Shown: positions 52,557 through 61,381, numbered from the stretch's first letter. The stretch: DNA of 64,000 nt from Albidovulum litorale (GCF_025751495.1 NZ_JAOWKZ010000003.1:1-64000), one strand, 5' to 3'. Numbers and translations are program-made. The notes: generated from the sequence alone by a model not told the origin.

Positions 52557-54077
52557 TCAGTCCTGTTGGTCGGCCTGCGCCGGTGTGGTTTCCGTGTCAG
52601 CGGGGGCTGTCGGGTCGCCCGCCTGCGCGCTGCCGGTCTTGGTGACGCGGCGCGGGTCGCTGTCGAGCACGAGGCCGAGGTCGTCGAGCTTCGCATTGGT
52701 TGCAGCGATCTCGGCCAGCACGGCATCGGGGTTGCGCCCCTGCCGTGCAATGGCCTGTGCCAGCGTCATGGTGCCCGACCGGATGGCCAGCAAGTCCGCC
52801 ATCGCATCCTTCTGCGGATCGACGGCCTCGAACTTCGGCGGTTGCCATTCGACAGGCACGTCGGGTGTCGGGATCTGACCCGCCGCCCATGCGGCTTCCG
52901 TGAACCAGCGCCAGACCGGCGCGCAGAACATCGGAATGAAGAGCTGCCATTGCACGGCGTCGATCTGGCGGCGGAATTCGACAAGCCCCGCGCGGATCGA
53001 GGAGTAGTTGACCTGGGACAAGTCCCCGGTCAGCAGCTCGTAGGGCACCCGGAACCCGGCCGAGATCGTGTGCAGGCTCGCCCGCTTGTACTCGCCGTAG
53101 CCGCCGGTGGCGGCAGGCTGGTTGAAGCGGATGTCCTTACCGCCCCGCGCATAGGCGATCAGACCCGGCTCAAACTGCTCGACCCGGTTGCCGTCGGCAT
53201 CGACCACGGCTGGCGCGATACCCTGCTGGGCCTCGTCGTCGCCGAAGACGATGGCGGTGACGCAGGCCTCGGTCTTCTTGCGGACCAGTTCGGCCACCTC
53301 GTAATCGTCGAGGTCACGCAAGCTGCGGATCACCGGCGCGCCCCAGGGAACGCCACGCGCCTGTGTTCGCTGCTTCTCGTAGACATGGGCGATCTCGGTC
53401 GCTGGCACCGGGCGCGATCCAAGTCCGCCATTCAACGCGCCCCAGGTATCGCCGGGGTGGTCGGTATGGAGCCAGTAGGCTCGCCGCTTGCCGAGCTGGT
53501 CGAACTCGATTCCCTGCACAAGGCGTCCCGCGCCGAGCGCGCCGGATTTAGAGGCGTCGAGGAAGTCGGCCTCCAGCACCTGCAATTGCAGCGGCACCGG
53601 CAGTCCGTCCGAGGATCGCCGCAGACGGCGGCGCACCAGCACCTCGCCCGCCTCGACCATCTCGCGGCAGATCAGCGTCTGCAGCCCGTAGAAGTCCAAC
53701 TGGCCGTCGGCGTCGCACTCCGCTGTCCAGCGTTCGAAGAGCGTGTCGACCGTGCGGTCGAACGCCTCGTTGCCACTCGCGGCGCGCGGCATGATCCCTG
53801 CGCCGATGATGTTGTTGACCAGCACCGCGACGGCCTTGGCCGCATGCGGGTTGTTGCGCACCAGATCGCGCATCCGGTCGCGCAAGAGCGCCCCGGCCAC
53901 GCCGATCTCGGTGTCTGCGGAGGATCCCGGCGCCCGCCAGCCCTCTGTCCGCCGCCCTTTCGCTGCCCCGTCATACCCGCGCGTCAGAGTCTCGAAGGCC
54001 TGGCGGGCCAGCACGCGCCTGGCGGCGGTCCGAGGGGCGAAAGAGGCAATTGCCCTATCGAACGAGTTGGCCGACAT
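52557..54077 (-). CDS. Lambda-family phage portal protein
   Basis: 506 residues. R-D-L-V-R-N-N-P-H-A-A-K-A-V near 70-83 and N-N-I-I-G-A-G-I near 88-95 are the lambda-portal signature. Later comes Q-V-N-Y-S-S-I-R-A-G-L-V-E-F-R-R near 355. It forms the dodecameric DNA gate. The acidic end E-T-T-P-A-Q-A-D-Q-Q-D may bind scaffold. It overlaps the gpW-like gene by one base. Confidence 0.93.
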   Translation of the reverse strand: MSANSFDRAIASFAPRTAARRVLARQAFETLTRGYDGAAKGRRTEGWRAPGSSADTEIGVAGALLRDRMRDLVRNNPHAAKAVAVLVNNIIGAGIMPRAASGNEAFDRTVDTLFERWTAECDADGQLDFYGLQTLICREMVEAGEVLVRRRLRRSSDGLPVPLQLQVLEADFLDASKSGALGAGRLVQGIEFDQLGKRRAYWLHTDHPGDTWGALNGGLGSRPVPATEIAHVYEKQRTQARGVPWGAPVIRSLRDLDDYEVAELVRKKTEACVTAIVFGDDEAQQGIAPAVVDADGNRVEQFEPGLIAYARGGKDIRFNQPAATGGYGEYKRASLHTISAGFRVPYELLTGDLSQVNYSSIRAGLVEFRRQIDAVQWQLFIPMFCAPVWRWFTEAAWAAGQIPTPDVPVEWQPPKFEAVDPQKDAMADLLAIRSGTMTLAQAIARQGRNPDAVLAEIAATNAKLDDLGLVLDSDPRRVTKTGSAQAGDPTAPADTETTPAQADQQD

Positions 54078-54286
54078 CAGCGATCCCCACGGGAGAAGCC
54101 CGCCAACCCGGCCACAGGCAGCAGACGTGCGGTCCCAGCGATGGCGCGTTCGATGGTCCGGATGCGTGCCAGCAGGTCTTCGGCCGAGCCGTAGTCGACG
54201 GACTTGCCGTCATAGCTGACGCGTGTCGTGCCGCTGGCATAGGCCCGGCGCAGCGCTGAGAGCTCGGTTTCCGTCCAGTCGGTCAT
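54077..54286 (-). CDS. gpW-like head-tail joining protein
   Basis: 69 residues starting M-T-D-W-T-E-T-E-L-S-A-L-R-R-A-Y-A-S-G. It has the gpW-type helix then V-S-Y-D-G-K-S-V-D-Y hairpin and a second helix. It lies between terminase and portal, as in lambda. Two bases separate it from the terminase stop. Confidence 0.82.
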   Translation of the reverse strand: MTDWTETELSALRRAYASGTTRVSYDGKSVDYGSAEDLLARIRTIERAIAGTARLLPVAGLAGFSRGDR

Positions 54287-54288
54287 CT

Positions 54289-56259
54289 TCAAAACCATCC
54301 TTCCCGCCGCCCAAGCCAGTCGGAGCGGCGCTTGCCCTGTGGGGCCTGTCCGGGTCGGTGAATTTGACCGGCGGGATCGGTGTCACCGTAAGGCGCAGCC
54401 CCGAGCTGATTCTCGAGGTCGCGCCATTTCTCATCAGACCAGCGGTCCGCGCCCGCGATCCAGGCGGCGGCGCGGGCATAGACCCTGCAATCCAGCGCCT
54501 CGTTGCGTTCGCGGAGTTTCTGCCATTCGAGTTTCGCGAAGCCGCGCTTGGTGCGGACGGTCACCAGCTGTTCGGCCACGACCTGCTTCAGCCACTCGCT
54601 TTCGACCCATGTCGGCAGGTGGATCGTGCCGGGCGCAAAGGCCGCGCCCTCGGCGCGTTCTTCCTCAGTCGGCCGTCCCAGCCGCAGAAAGCGGTAGGTC
54701 TCGGCTTTGAAGGTTGAGACAGCCACGGTCCAGAGTCGAGCTCCGCGCCGCAGACGTTTGCCTCCCTCGGTCGCATCGACAAACGTCGGCCCCGCCACCG
54801 GGCTCGAGCGGTTGAACCCCTCAACGCCCTTCACGGGTGCGACCTGTGCGAAGCCTTGCGCCCGCGACCAGGAATAGACCGCCGGAGCCTCGTAGCCAGT
54901 ATCGATGGCGAGCCGGGCGATGCGCAGATGCGCGCCGCGTTCATGTGGCCAAGACTTGTCCAGCAGCGCGGTCAGCTCCGACCATGCGTCATGCCGGTCC
55001 GGCCCGCCCTCGATCACAACGTGATCGACGAGCCAGCTTTCCAACCCGCGGCCCCAAGCCCAGACATCGACCTCGATCCGGTCCTTCTGCACATCGGCCC
55101 CGGCGGTCAGGAACAGCCCGCCGGCAGGCACCGTGCCCGGTTTCCACGCCTCGCGCCGGTCGTAGAGACGCTGCCAGTCTGGGGCTTCCCCGGCCTCGAC
55201 CCAGGTCTCGCCCAGCGAGGTGTTGACGAAGGTCTTCATCGTCTCGTCCCCGCCGGAGCGCGCCGAGAGAAAGGCCCGCACCATCGCCTCCAGTCTGACC
55301 CATGGCGAGTAGATCTCGTTCAGGTGGAAGCCCGCCACGCCCGCGAAGGGCTGCTCCGCCACCCAATGTCCTTTTGAGACGGCCGCCCAGCGGGTTTCGT
55401 CCCGCCAAGCCGCATCGCATTCCGCGCAGTGGTAGCGCGCCGTTTCGGGCCGGTGGTTGCCCCCGGGCCCCTTGCTCCAGCGCACCTGTGTCCAGGTCAG
55501 CACCTGTTCTGCCCCGCAGTCCGGGCATGGCACCCAGAACCGGCGCTGATCGCTTTCCTCGAAGGCTGCCTCGATCCGGCTGGTGCCCTTGTTCGTGGGC
55601 GTCGACACCAACACAATCTTGCGGTTCCAGAAGGTCACCGTGCGTTTCCGTGCGAGGTTGACAGGATCACCCTCGGCACCCGCGCTGAACGGGTAGCGGT
55701 CCACCTCGTCGCAAAGCAGCAGGCGGATCGGGCGGCTGGCCAGACCTGAGGGTGCGTTCGCACCCACGATGGTCAGATGTCCGCCCGGAAACCGCTTGTG
55801 CAGGATCTTGTTGTTGCCGTCGCGCGAGCGCGGATCGGCGATCTTGCCCTGCAGGCAGGGCGTGTCGCGGGCCATCGGCGAGAAGCGGTCCTTCGACCAG
55901 GTTTCCGCGTCGCGCTCGGTCGGCATCACCACCATGATTGGCGCGGGATCCTGATCGATGTGATAGCCGCAGGCGTTGTTCAGCACCTCGGTCTTGCCGA
56001 CCTGGGCGGAGGACATGATGACCACCGTCTCAGTCGAGGCGTCCGAGATCGCCTCCATGATCCCGCGCTGATATTCGGCCCGGCTCGTGCGCCATTGCCC
56101 GGGTTCGGCGCTGGCCTCAGAGCTCAGCCGTCGGTTCTGGTCCGCCCAATCGCTGATTGTCAGTTCCGGAGGTGGGCGCAGCACCTTCAGCGCCGTCTCC
56201 ACCGTCCGCTTCAGGATCGGCGAGCCCGTCAATGTCAGCGCTGGCTTCGAGTTGGACAT
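54289..56259 (-). CDS. Terminase large subunit (lambda GpA family)
   Basis: 656 residues. Walker A S-S-A-Q-V-G-K-T is at 83-90, Walker B L-L-L-C-D-E-V-D near 175, and a zinc finger C-P-D-C-G with C-A-E-C-D near 240-275. The C-terminal nuclease domain contains D-V-Q-K-D-R-I-E-V. It packages DNA into proheads. The start M-S-N-S-K-P is chosen over an ATG six codons upstream. It begins well inside the small subunit's 3' end. Confidence 0.92.
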   Translation of the reverse strand: MSNSKPALTLTGSPILKRTVETALKVLRPPPELTISDWADQNRRLSSEASAEPGQWRTSRAEYQRGIMEAISDASTETVVIMSSAQVGKTEVLNNACGYHIDQDPAPIMVVMPTERDAETWSKDRFSPMARDTPCLQGKIADPRSRDGNNKILHKRFPGGHLTIVGANAPSGLASRPIRLLLCDEVDRYPFSAGAEGDPVNLARKRTVTFWNRKIVLVSTPTNKGTSRIEAAFEESDQRRFWVPCPDCGAEQVLTWTQVRWSKGPGGNHRPETARYHCAECDAAWRDETRWAAVSKGHWVAEQPFAGVAGFHLNEIYSPWVRLEAMVRAFLSARSGGDETMKTFVNTSLGETWVEAGEAPDWQRLYDRREAWKPGTVPAGGLFLTAGADVQKDRIEVDVWAWGRGLESWLVDHVVIEGGPDRHDAWSELTALLDKSWPHERGAHLRIARLAIDTGYEAPAVYSWSRAQGFAQVAPVKGVEGFNRSSPVAGPTFVDATEGGKRLRRGARLWTVAVSTFKAETYRFLRLGRPTEEERAEGAAFAPGTIHLPTWVESEWLKQVVAEQLVTVRTKRGFAKLEWQKLRERNEALDCRVYARAAAWIAGADRWSDEKWRDLENQLGAAPYGDTDPAGQIHRPGQAPQGKRRSDWLGRREGWF

Positions 56260-56713
56260 TTGGCTGCGCGAGATCATCGAGCACCTCGCGGATGGTCATT
56301 CGGATCAGGTTCCGGGTGTCTCCGACGGTTGATTGTTCAAAAACCTGCGGCGCCAGCCGGTCCGGCAGCGCGAGCAAGCGGGAGCGCAGAAGCGCCAGAA
56401 CGGCGATCCAGGCGGCCTCGATCTCTTCGGCCGCAATCAGCGCGCCACGCTTTTCCTCGGCCTCCATCTCGGCGAGATCAGCCCGCGCCCGAATGAAGCG
56501 CGCCCGCTCGGCCGCGTAATCCGGCGCACCGGCCTGCGCCTTCGTGGCCTGATCGCGCAGGTAGCGGACATAGCCGCGCACCGATCCGATTAGTTCGTAC
56601 TGGCCGCGCTCGGCCTTCGGGATCACGCCTTCGCGGCTCAGCTGCTGAACCCGCCGCTCCGAGAGATCGAGGAGCCGCGCGATCACGCCGATGGGTTGCG
56701 TGGCTGATGACAT
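56117..56713 (-). CDS. Terminase small subunit (Nu1-like)
   Basis: 198 residues. The N-terminal HTH (I-G-V-I-A-R-L-L-D-L-S-E-R-R-V-Q-Q-L-S-R-E-G) reads packaging sites. A coiled-coil helix follows (R-A-R-A-D-L-A-E-M-E-A-E-E-K-R). The C-terminal tail is acidic and probably disordered. The last 143 bases overlap the large subunit gene in another frame, more than usual for such pairs. Confidence 0.85.
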   Translation of the reverse strand: MSSATQPIGVIARLLDLSERRVQQLSREGVIPKAERGQYELIGSVRGYVRYLRDQATKAQAGAPDYAAERARFIRARADLAEMEAEEKRGALIAAEEIEAAWIAVLALLRSRLLALPDRLAPQVFEQSTVGDTRNLIRMTIREVLDDLAQPNVQLEASADIDGLADPEADGGDGAEGAAPTSGTDNQRLGGPEPTAEL

Positions 56714-56734
56714 TAGATGATTCGCGCGCTCCGA

Positions 56735-56764
56735 TTAAAGCCATGTAATTGCTGCGATTATACT
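56735..56764 (+). promoter_or_regulatory. Candidate promoter of the plus-strand early genes
   Basis: TATACT at 56759-56764 resembles a -10 box. TTAAAG at 56735-56740 is a weak -35 match at 18-base spacing. The site lies in the short gap between the divergent terminase and the small plus-strand genes. It is a guess from similarity only. Confidence 0.3.
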
Positions 56765-56828
56765 GGATGATGGGCCCCGGCAGAGCGAAGCTGATCCTAC
56801 GAAAACGATGCACACCACGGAGCCTGCC

Positions 56829-57011
56829 ATGACCCTCGCCGAACGCTACAACCTTGAAGCCGCCCGCCTGCTTCCGCACATGGCCGCCGAACTTCAGGTC
56901 GATCCCGCCATCACCCGCGCGACCGAGATCGACGAGATCGTCTTCCGGCGCGGCGAGTTTCTGGGCGGCATGGCCTGCGCGATCCTCGCGATGATCGAGC
57001 AGAAGAACTGA
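56829..57011 (+). CDS. Hypothetical prophage protein, 60 residues
   Basis: Starts M-T-L-A-E-R-Y-N-L-E-A-A-R-L-L-P with GGAG six bases upstream of 56829. It is helical and acidic, ending A-C-A-I-L-A-M-I-E-Q-K-N. I do not recognise it. It leads a group of three small plus-strand genes running opposite to the late operon; similar groups beside DUF3489 genes are common in alphaproteobacterial prophages. Confidence 0.6.
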   Translation: MTLAERYNLEAARLLPHMAAELQVDPAITRATEIDEIVFRRGEFLGGMACAILAMIEQKN

Positions 57012-57019
57012 GGGGCAAG

Positions 57020-57271
57020 ATGATGATCGACCGCCACCAACTCCACGCCGAAAAGGCCCGCAGGAACCAAGAAGCCGCACTGGCGGCCTTCATCGGCAAG
57101 AAGGCCGAGATCGACGCAATGCTCGCCCGCCTGCAGAGGCTGAGCGATGACCACTTCGACGCCCAGCCCGACGAGATCAACTGGGGCCACGTCGGCACCC
57201 TCGAACACTACGCGAGCCTGTTGAAGCGCATCACCGACAGCGCATTCGGCGAAGGCGAATTCGCAGACTGA
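57020..57271 (+). CDS. Hypothetical helical prophage protein, 83 residues
   Basis: Starts M-M-I-D-R-H-Q-L-H-A-E-K-A-R-R-N-Q, eight bases after the previous stop, with GAGGGG upstream. It is mostly coiled-coil-like (A-E-I-D-A-M-L-A-R-L-Q-R-L) and has an acidic end. No known domain. Probably co-transcribed with its neighbours. Confidence 0.6.
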   Translation: MMIDRHQLHAEKARRNQEAALAAFIGKKAEIDAMLARLQRLSDDHFDAQPDEINWGHVGTLEHYASLLKRITDSAFGEGEFAD

Positions 57272-57364
57272 CCTCCGGCATCTCCGGACCTTTTCCGCGC
57301 GGGTGCGCGGCTTGGAGTCGTAGAAGGATCGCGACGGCCGCGACCCGAATACGGAGACGACCCC

Positions 57365-57877
57365 ATGACCCAGCTTTCCGATACCCAAGCCATCATCCTC
57401 AGCGCCGCCGCACAGCGGCCCGAGCACATCGCGCTGCCGCTACCCGAGAGCCTGCGCGGCGGCGCCGCCGCCAAGGTTGTCGGCGCGATGCTCACCAAAG
57501 GCTTCCTCGAAGAGGTCGACGCCGACATGCGCAAGGGCGAACCCATGTGGCGCGAGACCGGCGACGGGCACGGCGTCACGCTGGTTGCCACCGACGCAGG
57601 GCTCGCGGCCATTGGCATCGAACCGGACACCTCCGCCGCCCCCGAACCCTCACCCAAGACGCGCACGCCTCGCGAGGGCACCAAGCAGGCGACCCTGATC
57701 GCCATGCTGCGCATGCCGAACGGCGCGACCATCGAGGAGATCATGGCCGCGACGGGCTGGCAGTCGCACACTGTGCGCGGAGCGATGGCAGGCGCGCTGA
57801 AAAAGAGGCTCGGGCTCGAGGTGTCCTCAGAGAAGATCGAGGGGCGTGGGAGAGTGTACAGCCTGCCGTCGGCCTAG
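57365..57877 (+). CDS. DUF3489-family winged-helix protein
   Basis: 170 residues. The C-terminal DUF3489 part has T-R-E-G-T-K-Q-A-type helix start, L-R-M-P-N-G-A-T-I-E-E-I-M-A-A-T-G-W-Q-S-H-T-V-R-G-containing HTH near 120-140, and the final strand G-R-V-Y-S-L. The N-terminal half is a second small domain with two helices. Likely DNA-binding; role in the phage unknown. It converges on the DarT-like gene 47 bases away. Confidence 0.82.
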   Translation: MTQLSDTQAIILSAAAQRPEHIALPLPESLRGGAAAKVVGAMLTKGFLEEVDADMRKGEPMWRETGDGHGVTLVATDAGLAAIGIEPDTSAAPEPSPKTRTPREGTKQATLIAMLRMPNGATIEEIMAATGWQSHTVRGAMAGALKKRLGLEVSSEKIEGRGRVYSLPSA

Positions 57878-57923
57878 AAACCAAGAAACGGATTCTTACT
57901 GCTGAACCGCGACTACGTGCGGC

Positions 57924-58610
57924 TCAGCCCCACCAATAGGGCTTTGAGCAGATCCTTGGAACGAAGGGCTGGACAACTACATCACATTGATCACGCCCGG
58001 ATGCGTCGAAAGCCTTCCGGACGTGGTCGCCGATTTCAGGCGTCTCGACCCATGCACCCAAGAGATAATCCGGGTGGACAGGGTTCATGACCTGCACTTC
58101 GGCGTCTGGAAAAGTTGGCCAACCCGTTGGCAAGCCATGCGCCTCTCGAAACCCGGTCCCGCGCGGATCCATCATCATTGAGCAATCGTCAAAAAGGCGT
58201 TCCAGCGCAAACCCGCCGTACCTCTTGCCGTGCTCGTATTTGGTTGCATTCGTTGATGCGCCATTCCGGTAGAACAGACAGTGATGGGTCCACAATAAGC
58301 TGGGGTCGAACGCAAGGATAACCCACGGCGCGTTGCCAGATCGATATCGTTTCGCGTCGAACATCTTTGGATAGAAACAGGAGATGGACATGGATATTGC
58401 GCCATCCTCTCCATCCAATCTATCTACGTCACTGGCAAATACGTCGTAATCCGCGTCTTGAAGGATTGCTCGGCTGAGGAGCCCATTCCTCAGAATGCCC
58501 GGCAGATTTTCTAGCAGCGTGAAGTGCAAGATATGCTCGATATTTCGGGCCTGCACTACCGCGGTGATGTGATCCGCGATCTTTTCACCATAGGTCTTTT
58601 TTCGTGCCAT
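57924..58610 (-). CDS. DarT-like (DUF4433) ADP-ribosyltransferase
   Basis: 228 residues. The N-terminus has I-E-H-I-L-H-F-T-L-L-E-N-L-P-G-I-L-R-N-G-L, the NAD-binding opening of DarT. D-R-L-D-G-E-D-G-A-I-S follows, then C-F-Y-P-K-M-F. The late D-A-E-V-Q-V near residue 170 should hold the catalytic Glu. DarT attaches ADP-ribose to DNA bases as a toxin or anti-phage effector and is normally paired with the macrodomain antitoxin DarG. No macrodomain gene is seen in the window. It is somewhat richer in A/T than its neighbours, suggesting later gain as prophage cargo. Confidence 0.75.
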   Translation of the reverse strand: MARKKTYGEKIADHITAVVQARNIEHILHFTLLENLPGILRNGLLSRAILQDADYDVFASDVDRLDGEDGAISMSISCFYPKMFDAKRYRSGNAPWVILAFDPSLLWTHHCLFYRNGASTNATKYEHGKRYGGFALERLFDDCSMMMDPRGTGFREAHGLPTGWPTFPDAEVQVMNPVHPDYLLGAWVETPEIGDHVRKAFDASGRDQCDVVVQPFVPRICSKPYWWG

Positions 58611-58732
58611 TGCTCGCCCTACCGCCCCTGCAGTAGTTGCATACGAAATGCGATGCCGGGCGGGAAGCCGCTTTGCATTCTGGCGGTTCAGATATTCCGA
58701 AGTTGATGCAGCCGCCGCTATTTCAACGCGAT

Positions 58733-58960
58733 CTATTCAGGTATGGTCCGTATCCGGATCGCCTCGAACAGCCGCCGAAGGGCGAAGGAACGGGCGATCG
58801 ACACCACCGTGAATATGGCGCCCATCTTCAGGTTCTGCGCCAGCGTCGTGTGCAGCCCGAAGATCGGGAAGATCAGGATCTGTGTGACGACCGCAATGCC
58901 GTAGCCCACGATCACGTTGGCGACGGACTCCACCAGCGACATGAGGCGCGACTGTTTCAT
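58733..58960 (-). CDS. DUF7220 small membrane protein
   Basis: 75 residues: M-K-Q-S-R-L-M-S-L-V-E-S-V-A-N-V-I-V-G-Y, then a hydrophobic segment and P-I-F-G-L-H-T-T-L-A-Q-N-L-K-M-G, then a second helix and R-R-L-F-E-A. This is the DUF7220 pattern, common next to phage methylases. Two membrane spans are likely. Function unknown. Confidence 0.75.
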   Translation of the reverse strand: MKQSRLMSLVESVANVIVGYGIAVVTQILIFPIFGLHTTLAQNLKMGAIFTVVSIARSFALRRLFEAIRIRTIPE

Positions 58961-59586
58961 GCCGCTGCCTCATCCATCGGCCAGCAGTTCAGCTGCCAGA
59001 GTTTGAAGCGCATGCGCCGCAACCAAGGGGACCACGCCGTTGCCACAGAGGCGAAGGCGGTCCACCCGGTGGGCCAGCCCATCAGCGCCTCGACGAACAG
59101 CGGGTTCAAGGTCCGGCGCGGCTCGGAGGTATCGCGCCCAGCCATCGGCGTCGCCAGGACCTGGCGGCCAAGCAGGCCGTTCACCGGCGTATTCGCCAGC
59201 GTCGTCGCGCCGTCCTTGTGATCGCGCGCCGTCGGCGTCATCCACATGCCCGCCGCATGGGTCAGATCGGCTGTCTTGCGCTTGCCCCCGCTCGGTTTGC
59301 AGCCGTCGTTCGCCATCGGCGTCGGCCAGTCCCGCGCCATCCGGTCCAGACCCTTCTCGTCGCGCCGTTCGCCGCCCCGGCTGCGAAAGCTGTCCGTCTG
59401 CGGCGTCGGCCACCTCGCGGCCGTCGTCGCGAGGTTCATGCCGTGCTGGCCTGCTGCCTGCGAGGGCGTCGGTTTCGTCTGCCGGTTCTCGTTGGCGCTG
59501 GCGCGGGGTGTTGGCCAGAGCCGCAGCAGTTCCGTCCGGTTCCCGCCACTCGACCGGGTGCCAGAGCAGGCGCGCGGGGTCGGCCA
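58957..59586 (-). other. Second open frame over the 3' half of the cytosine methylase gene
   Basis: In a different frame from the methylase, the same DNA encodes repeated W-P-T-P-x-A or W-P-T-P-x-T-D blocks (about five) spaced 20-40 residues apart, then N-P-L-F-V-E-A-L-M-G-W-P-T-G-W-T-A-F. I recall this repeat plus M-G-W-P-x-G-W-T ending from the C-terminal parts of other phage methylases. The annotated frame here instead ends with the standard motif X (C-G-N-G-V-V-P). No start codon with a good ribosome site precedes this frame. It could be a fossil frame or used by frameshift. Confidence 0.4.
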
Positions 59587-60151
59587 GCTCGTCGCCCTCT
59601 CGGATGGCGAGAATGAAGAGCCGCTCGCGCTTGTGGGGCGCGCCGACTTCCGCCGCCGTGAAGAGGCCTGCCGCAAGCTTGTAGCCCATGCTGACCAGTC
59701 CTGCGGCGACTTCGGGGAAGCCGAGGCGGAGATGATGGGCGACATTCTCGAGGAAGACGAAGGGCGGCTCGACCTCGCCGATGATGCGGGCGACATGCGG
59801 CCAGAGGTGGCGCGGGTCGTCCGCGCCCCGTCGCTTGCCCGCGACCGAGAACGGCTGGCACGGATAGCCCGCAGTGACGACGTCCACCGCGCCGCGCCAC
59901 GGGCGGCCGTCGAAGGTGGCAACGTCGTCCCAGACAGGCGCGTGATCCAGGGCCGCGTCTTCCATCCGCGCCACGAGAGTGGCTGCGGCGAAGGTTTCCC
60001 GTTCGACATGGCCCACAGTTCGATATCGGGGCAAGGCGATGGTGAGCCCGAGATCGATGCCACCGGCACCGGAGCAGAGCGATAGGCCGAAAAGGCATGC
60101 GTCGCGTGTTCCGTCAGGCAGGCCTGCGGAAGATAAAGCCAGGTCATCCAT
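58970..60151 (-). CDS. Prophage C5-cytosine DNA methyltransferase
   Basis: 393 residues. Motif I L-S-L-C-S-G-A-G-G-I-D-L-G is at 24-36, P-C-Q-P-F-S at 97-102 with catalytic Cys98, E-N-V at 135-137, R-E-R-L-F near 176 and motif X C-G-N-G-V-V-P near 365. The target recognition part (about 190-350) is low-complexity, with repeated A-D-A-D-G and A-N-T-P blocks. Probably protects phage DNA from host restriction. It follows the ParB-methylase stop by three bases. Confidence 0.87.
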   Translation of the reverse strand: MDDLALSSAGLPDGTRDACLFGLSLCSGAGGIDLGLTIALPRYRTVGHVERETFAAATLVARMEDAALDHAPVWDDVATFDGRPWRGAVDVVTAGYPCQPFSVAGKRRGADDPRHLWPHVARIIGEVEPPFVFLENVAHHLRLGFPEVAAGLVSMGYKLAAGLFTAAEVGAPHKRERLFILAIREGDELADPARLLWHPVEWREPDGTAAALANTPRQRQREPADETDALAGSRPARHEPRDDGREVADAADGQLSQPGRRTARREGSGPDGAGLADADGERRLQTERGQAQDSRSDPCGGHVDDADGARSQGRRDDAGEYAGERPAWPPGPGDADGWARYLRAAPDLEPAVRRGADGLAHRVDRLRLCGNGVVPLVAAHALQTLAAELLADG

Positions 60152-60154
60152 TCC

Positions 60155-61381
60155 TCAGCGGTCTTTGGTCTTGAGGTCGTCGTAGGGCGTTCCATCCCCG
60201 TCGAGGACGGCCTGTTTCCCGGTGAATTTCTGCCAGCGCTGGACGGCCACATCGACATAGGCCGGGTTCAGTTCGATGCCGTGGCAGACGCGGCCCGTGG
60301 TCTCGGCCGCGATCAGCGTGGTGCCCGAACCCATGAAGGGCTCGTAGATCGCCTGACCCGGGCTCGAATTGTTGAGGATCGGCCGACGCATGCATTCCAC
60401 AGGCTTCTGGGTACCGTGGACGGTCTTTTCGTCCTGATTCTTGCCCGAGATATGCCAGAGCGTTGTCTGCTTGCGGTCGCCCGCCCAATGGCCCTTGCCG
60501 GACTTGCGGACGGCGTACCAGGCGGGCTCATGCTGCCAGTGATAATCGCCCCGGCTCAGAACCAGCCGATCCTTCGCCCAGATGATCTGGGACCGGATCG
60601 TGAAGCCCGCGACCTCGAGACTTTCCGCCACGGTCGCCGCGTGCAGCGCGCCGTGCCAGACATAGGCAACATCGCCCGGGAACAACGCCCAGGCCTCGCG
60701 CCAATCGGCCCGATCGTCGTTCAGCACCTTGCCAGTGCGTTTGGTCTTGGCCGCCCCCGCCTGGTTGCGCCAGCCCGGGTCATACTCGACGCCGTAGGGC
60801 GGATCGGTCACCATCAGAAGTGGCTTCACAGGGCCGAGCAGACGCTCGACATCCGTGGCGACCGTGCTGTCGCCGCAAAGGAGGCGGTGGTGCCCGAGGA
60901 GCCACAGATCGCCGGGGCGGCTGATCGGCTCCTCCGGGGTTTCCGGGATCTCGTCTTCGCCCTCCTGCGGACCGGTGCCCGCATCGAGACTCGACATCAG
61001 CGCGTTCACCTCGTCCTCAGTAAAGCCGGTCAGGCCGAGGTCGAAATCCGCCTCCAGCAGGTCCACCAGTTCGAGGTTCAAGAGGTCCTTGTCCCATTCG
61101 GCATTTTCGCCCGAACGGTTGTCCATGATCCGGAACGCGCGGGCTTGCGAGGCGGTCAGCCCCTTGGCGACATGCACCGGGGCGGTCTTGAAGCCGAGCT
61201 TGCGCGCCGCCTCCAGCCGGGTGTGCCCGGCCAGCACGACCATCGCCTCGTCCACCACGATGGGCTGACGCCAGCCAAATTCCTGGATCGAGGCCGCGAC
61301 CGTGGCGATGGCCTGCTCGTTGCGCCGGGGATTGCGCGCATAGGGAATGATCTGCTCGAGCGGCAGGTCGACGACGTCCAT
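60155..61381 (-). CDS. ParB-domain/N6-adenine or N4-cytosine methyltransferase fusion
   Basis: 408 residues. The N-terminal ParB/sulfiredoxin-like domain has I-I-P-Y-A-R-N-P-R-R-N and V-L-A-G-H-T-R-L-E-A-A near 48-58. The methylase has D-P-P-Y-G near 194 (motif IV) and F-M-G-S-G-T-T near 349 (motif I), the permuted beta-class order. Such fusions are common in phages and methylate specific sites for protection or packaging control. It is preceded by a strong inverted repeat 40 bases upstream. Confidence 0.9.
   Translation of the reverse strand: MDVVDLPLEQIIPYARNPRRNEQAIATVAASIQEFGWRQPIVVDEAMVVLAGHTRLEAARKLGFKTAPVHVAKGLTASQARAFRIMDNRSGENAEWDKDLLNLELVDLLEADFDLGLTGFTEDEVNALMSSLDAGTGPQEGEDEIPETPEEPISRPGDLWLLGHHRLLCGDSTVATDVERLLGPVKPLLMVTDPPYGVEYDPGWRNQAGAAKTKRTGKVLNDDRADWREAWALFPGDVAYVWHGALHAATVAESLEVAGFTIRSQIIWAKDRLVLSRGDYHWQHEPAWYAVRKSGKGHWAGDRKQTTLWHISGKNQDEKTVHGTQKPVECMRRPILNNSSPGQAIYEPFMGSGTTLIAAETTGRVCHGIELNPAYVDVAVQRWQKFTGKQAVLDGDGTPYDDLKTKDR

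Noticed and set aside
52473-54194. Plus-strand 573-codon open frame opposite the portal gene
   Set aside because: It lacks domains, overlaps the portal and capsid genes antisense, and follows their GC pattern.
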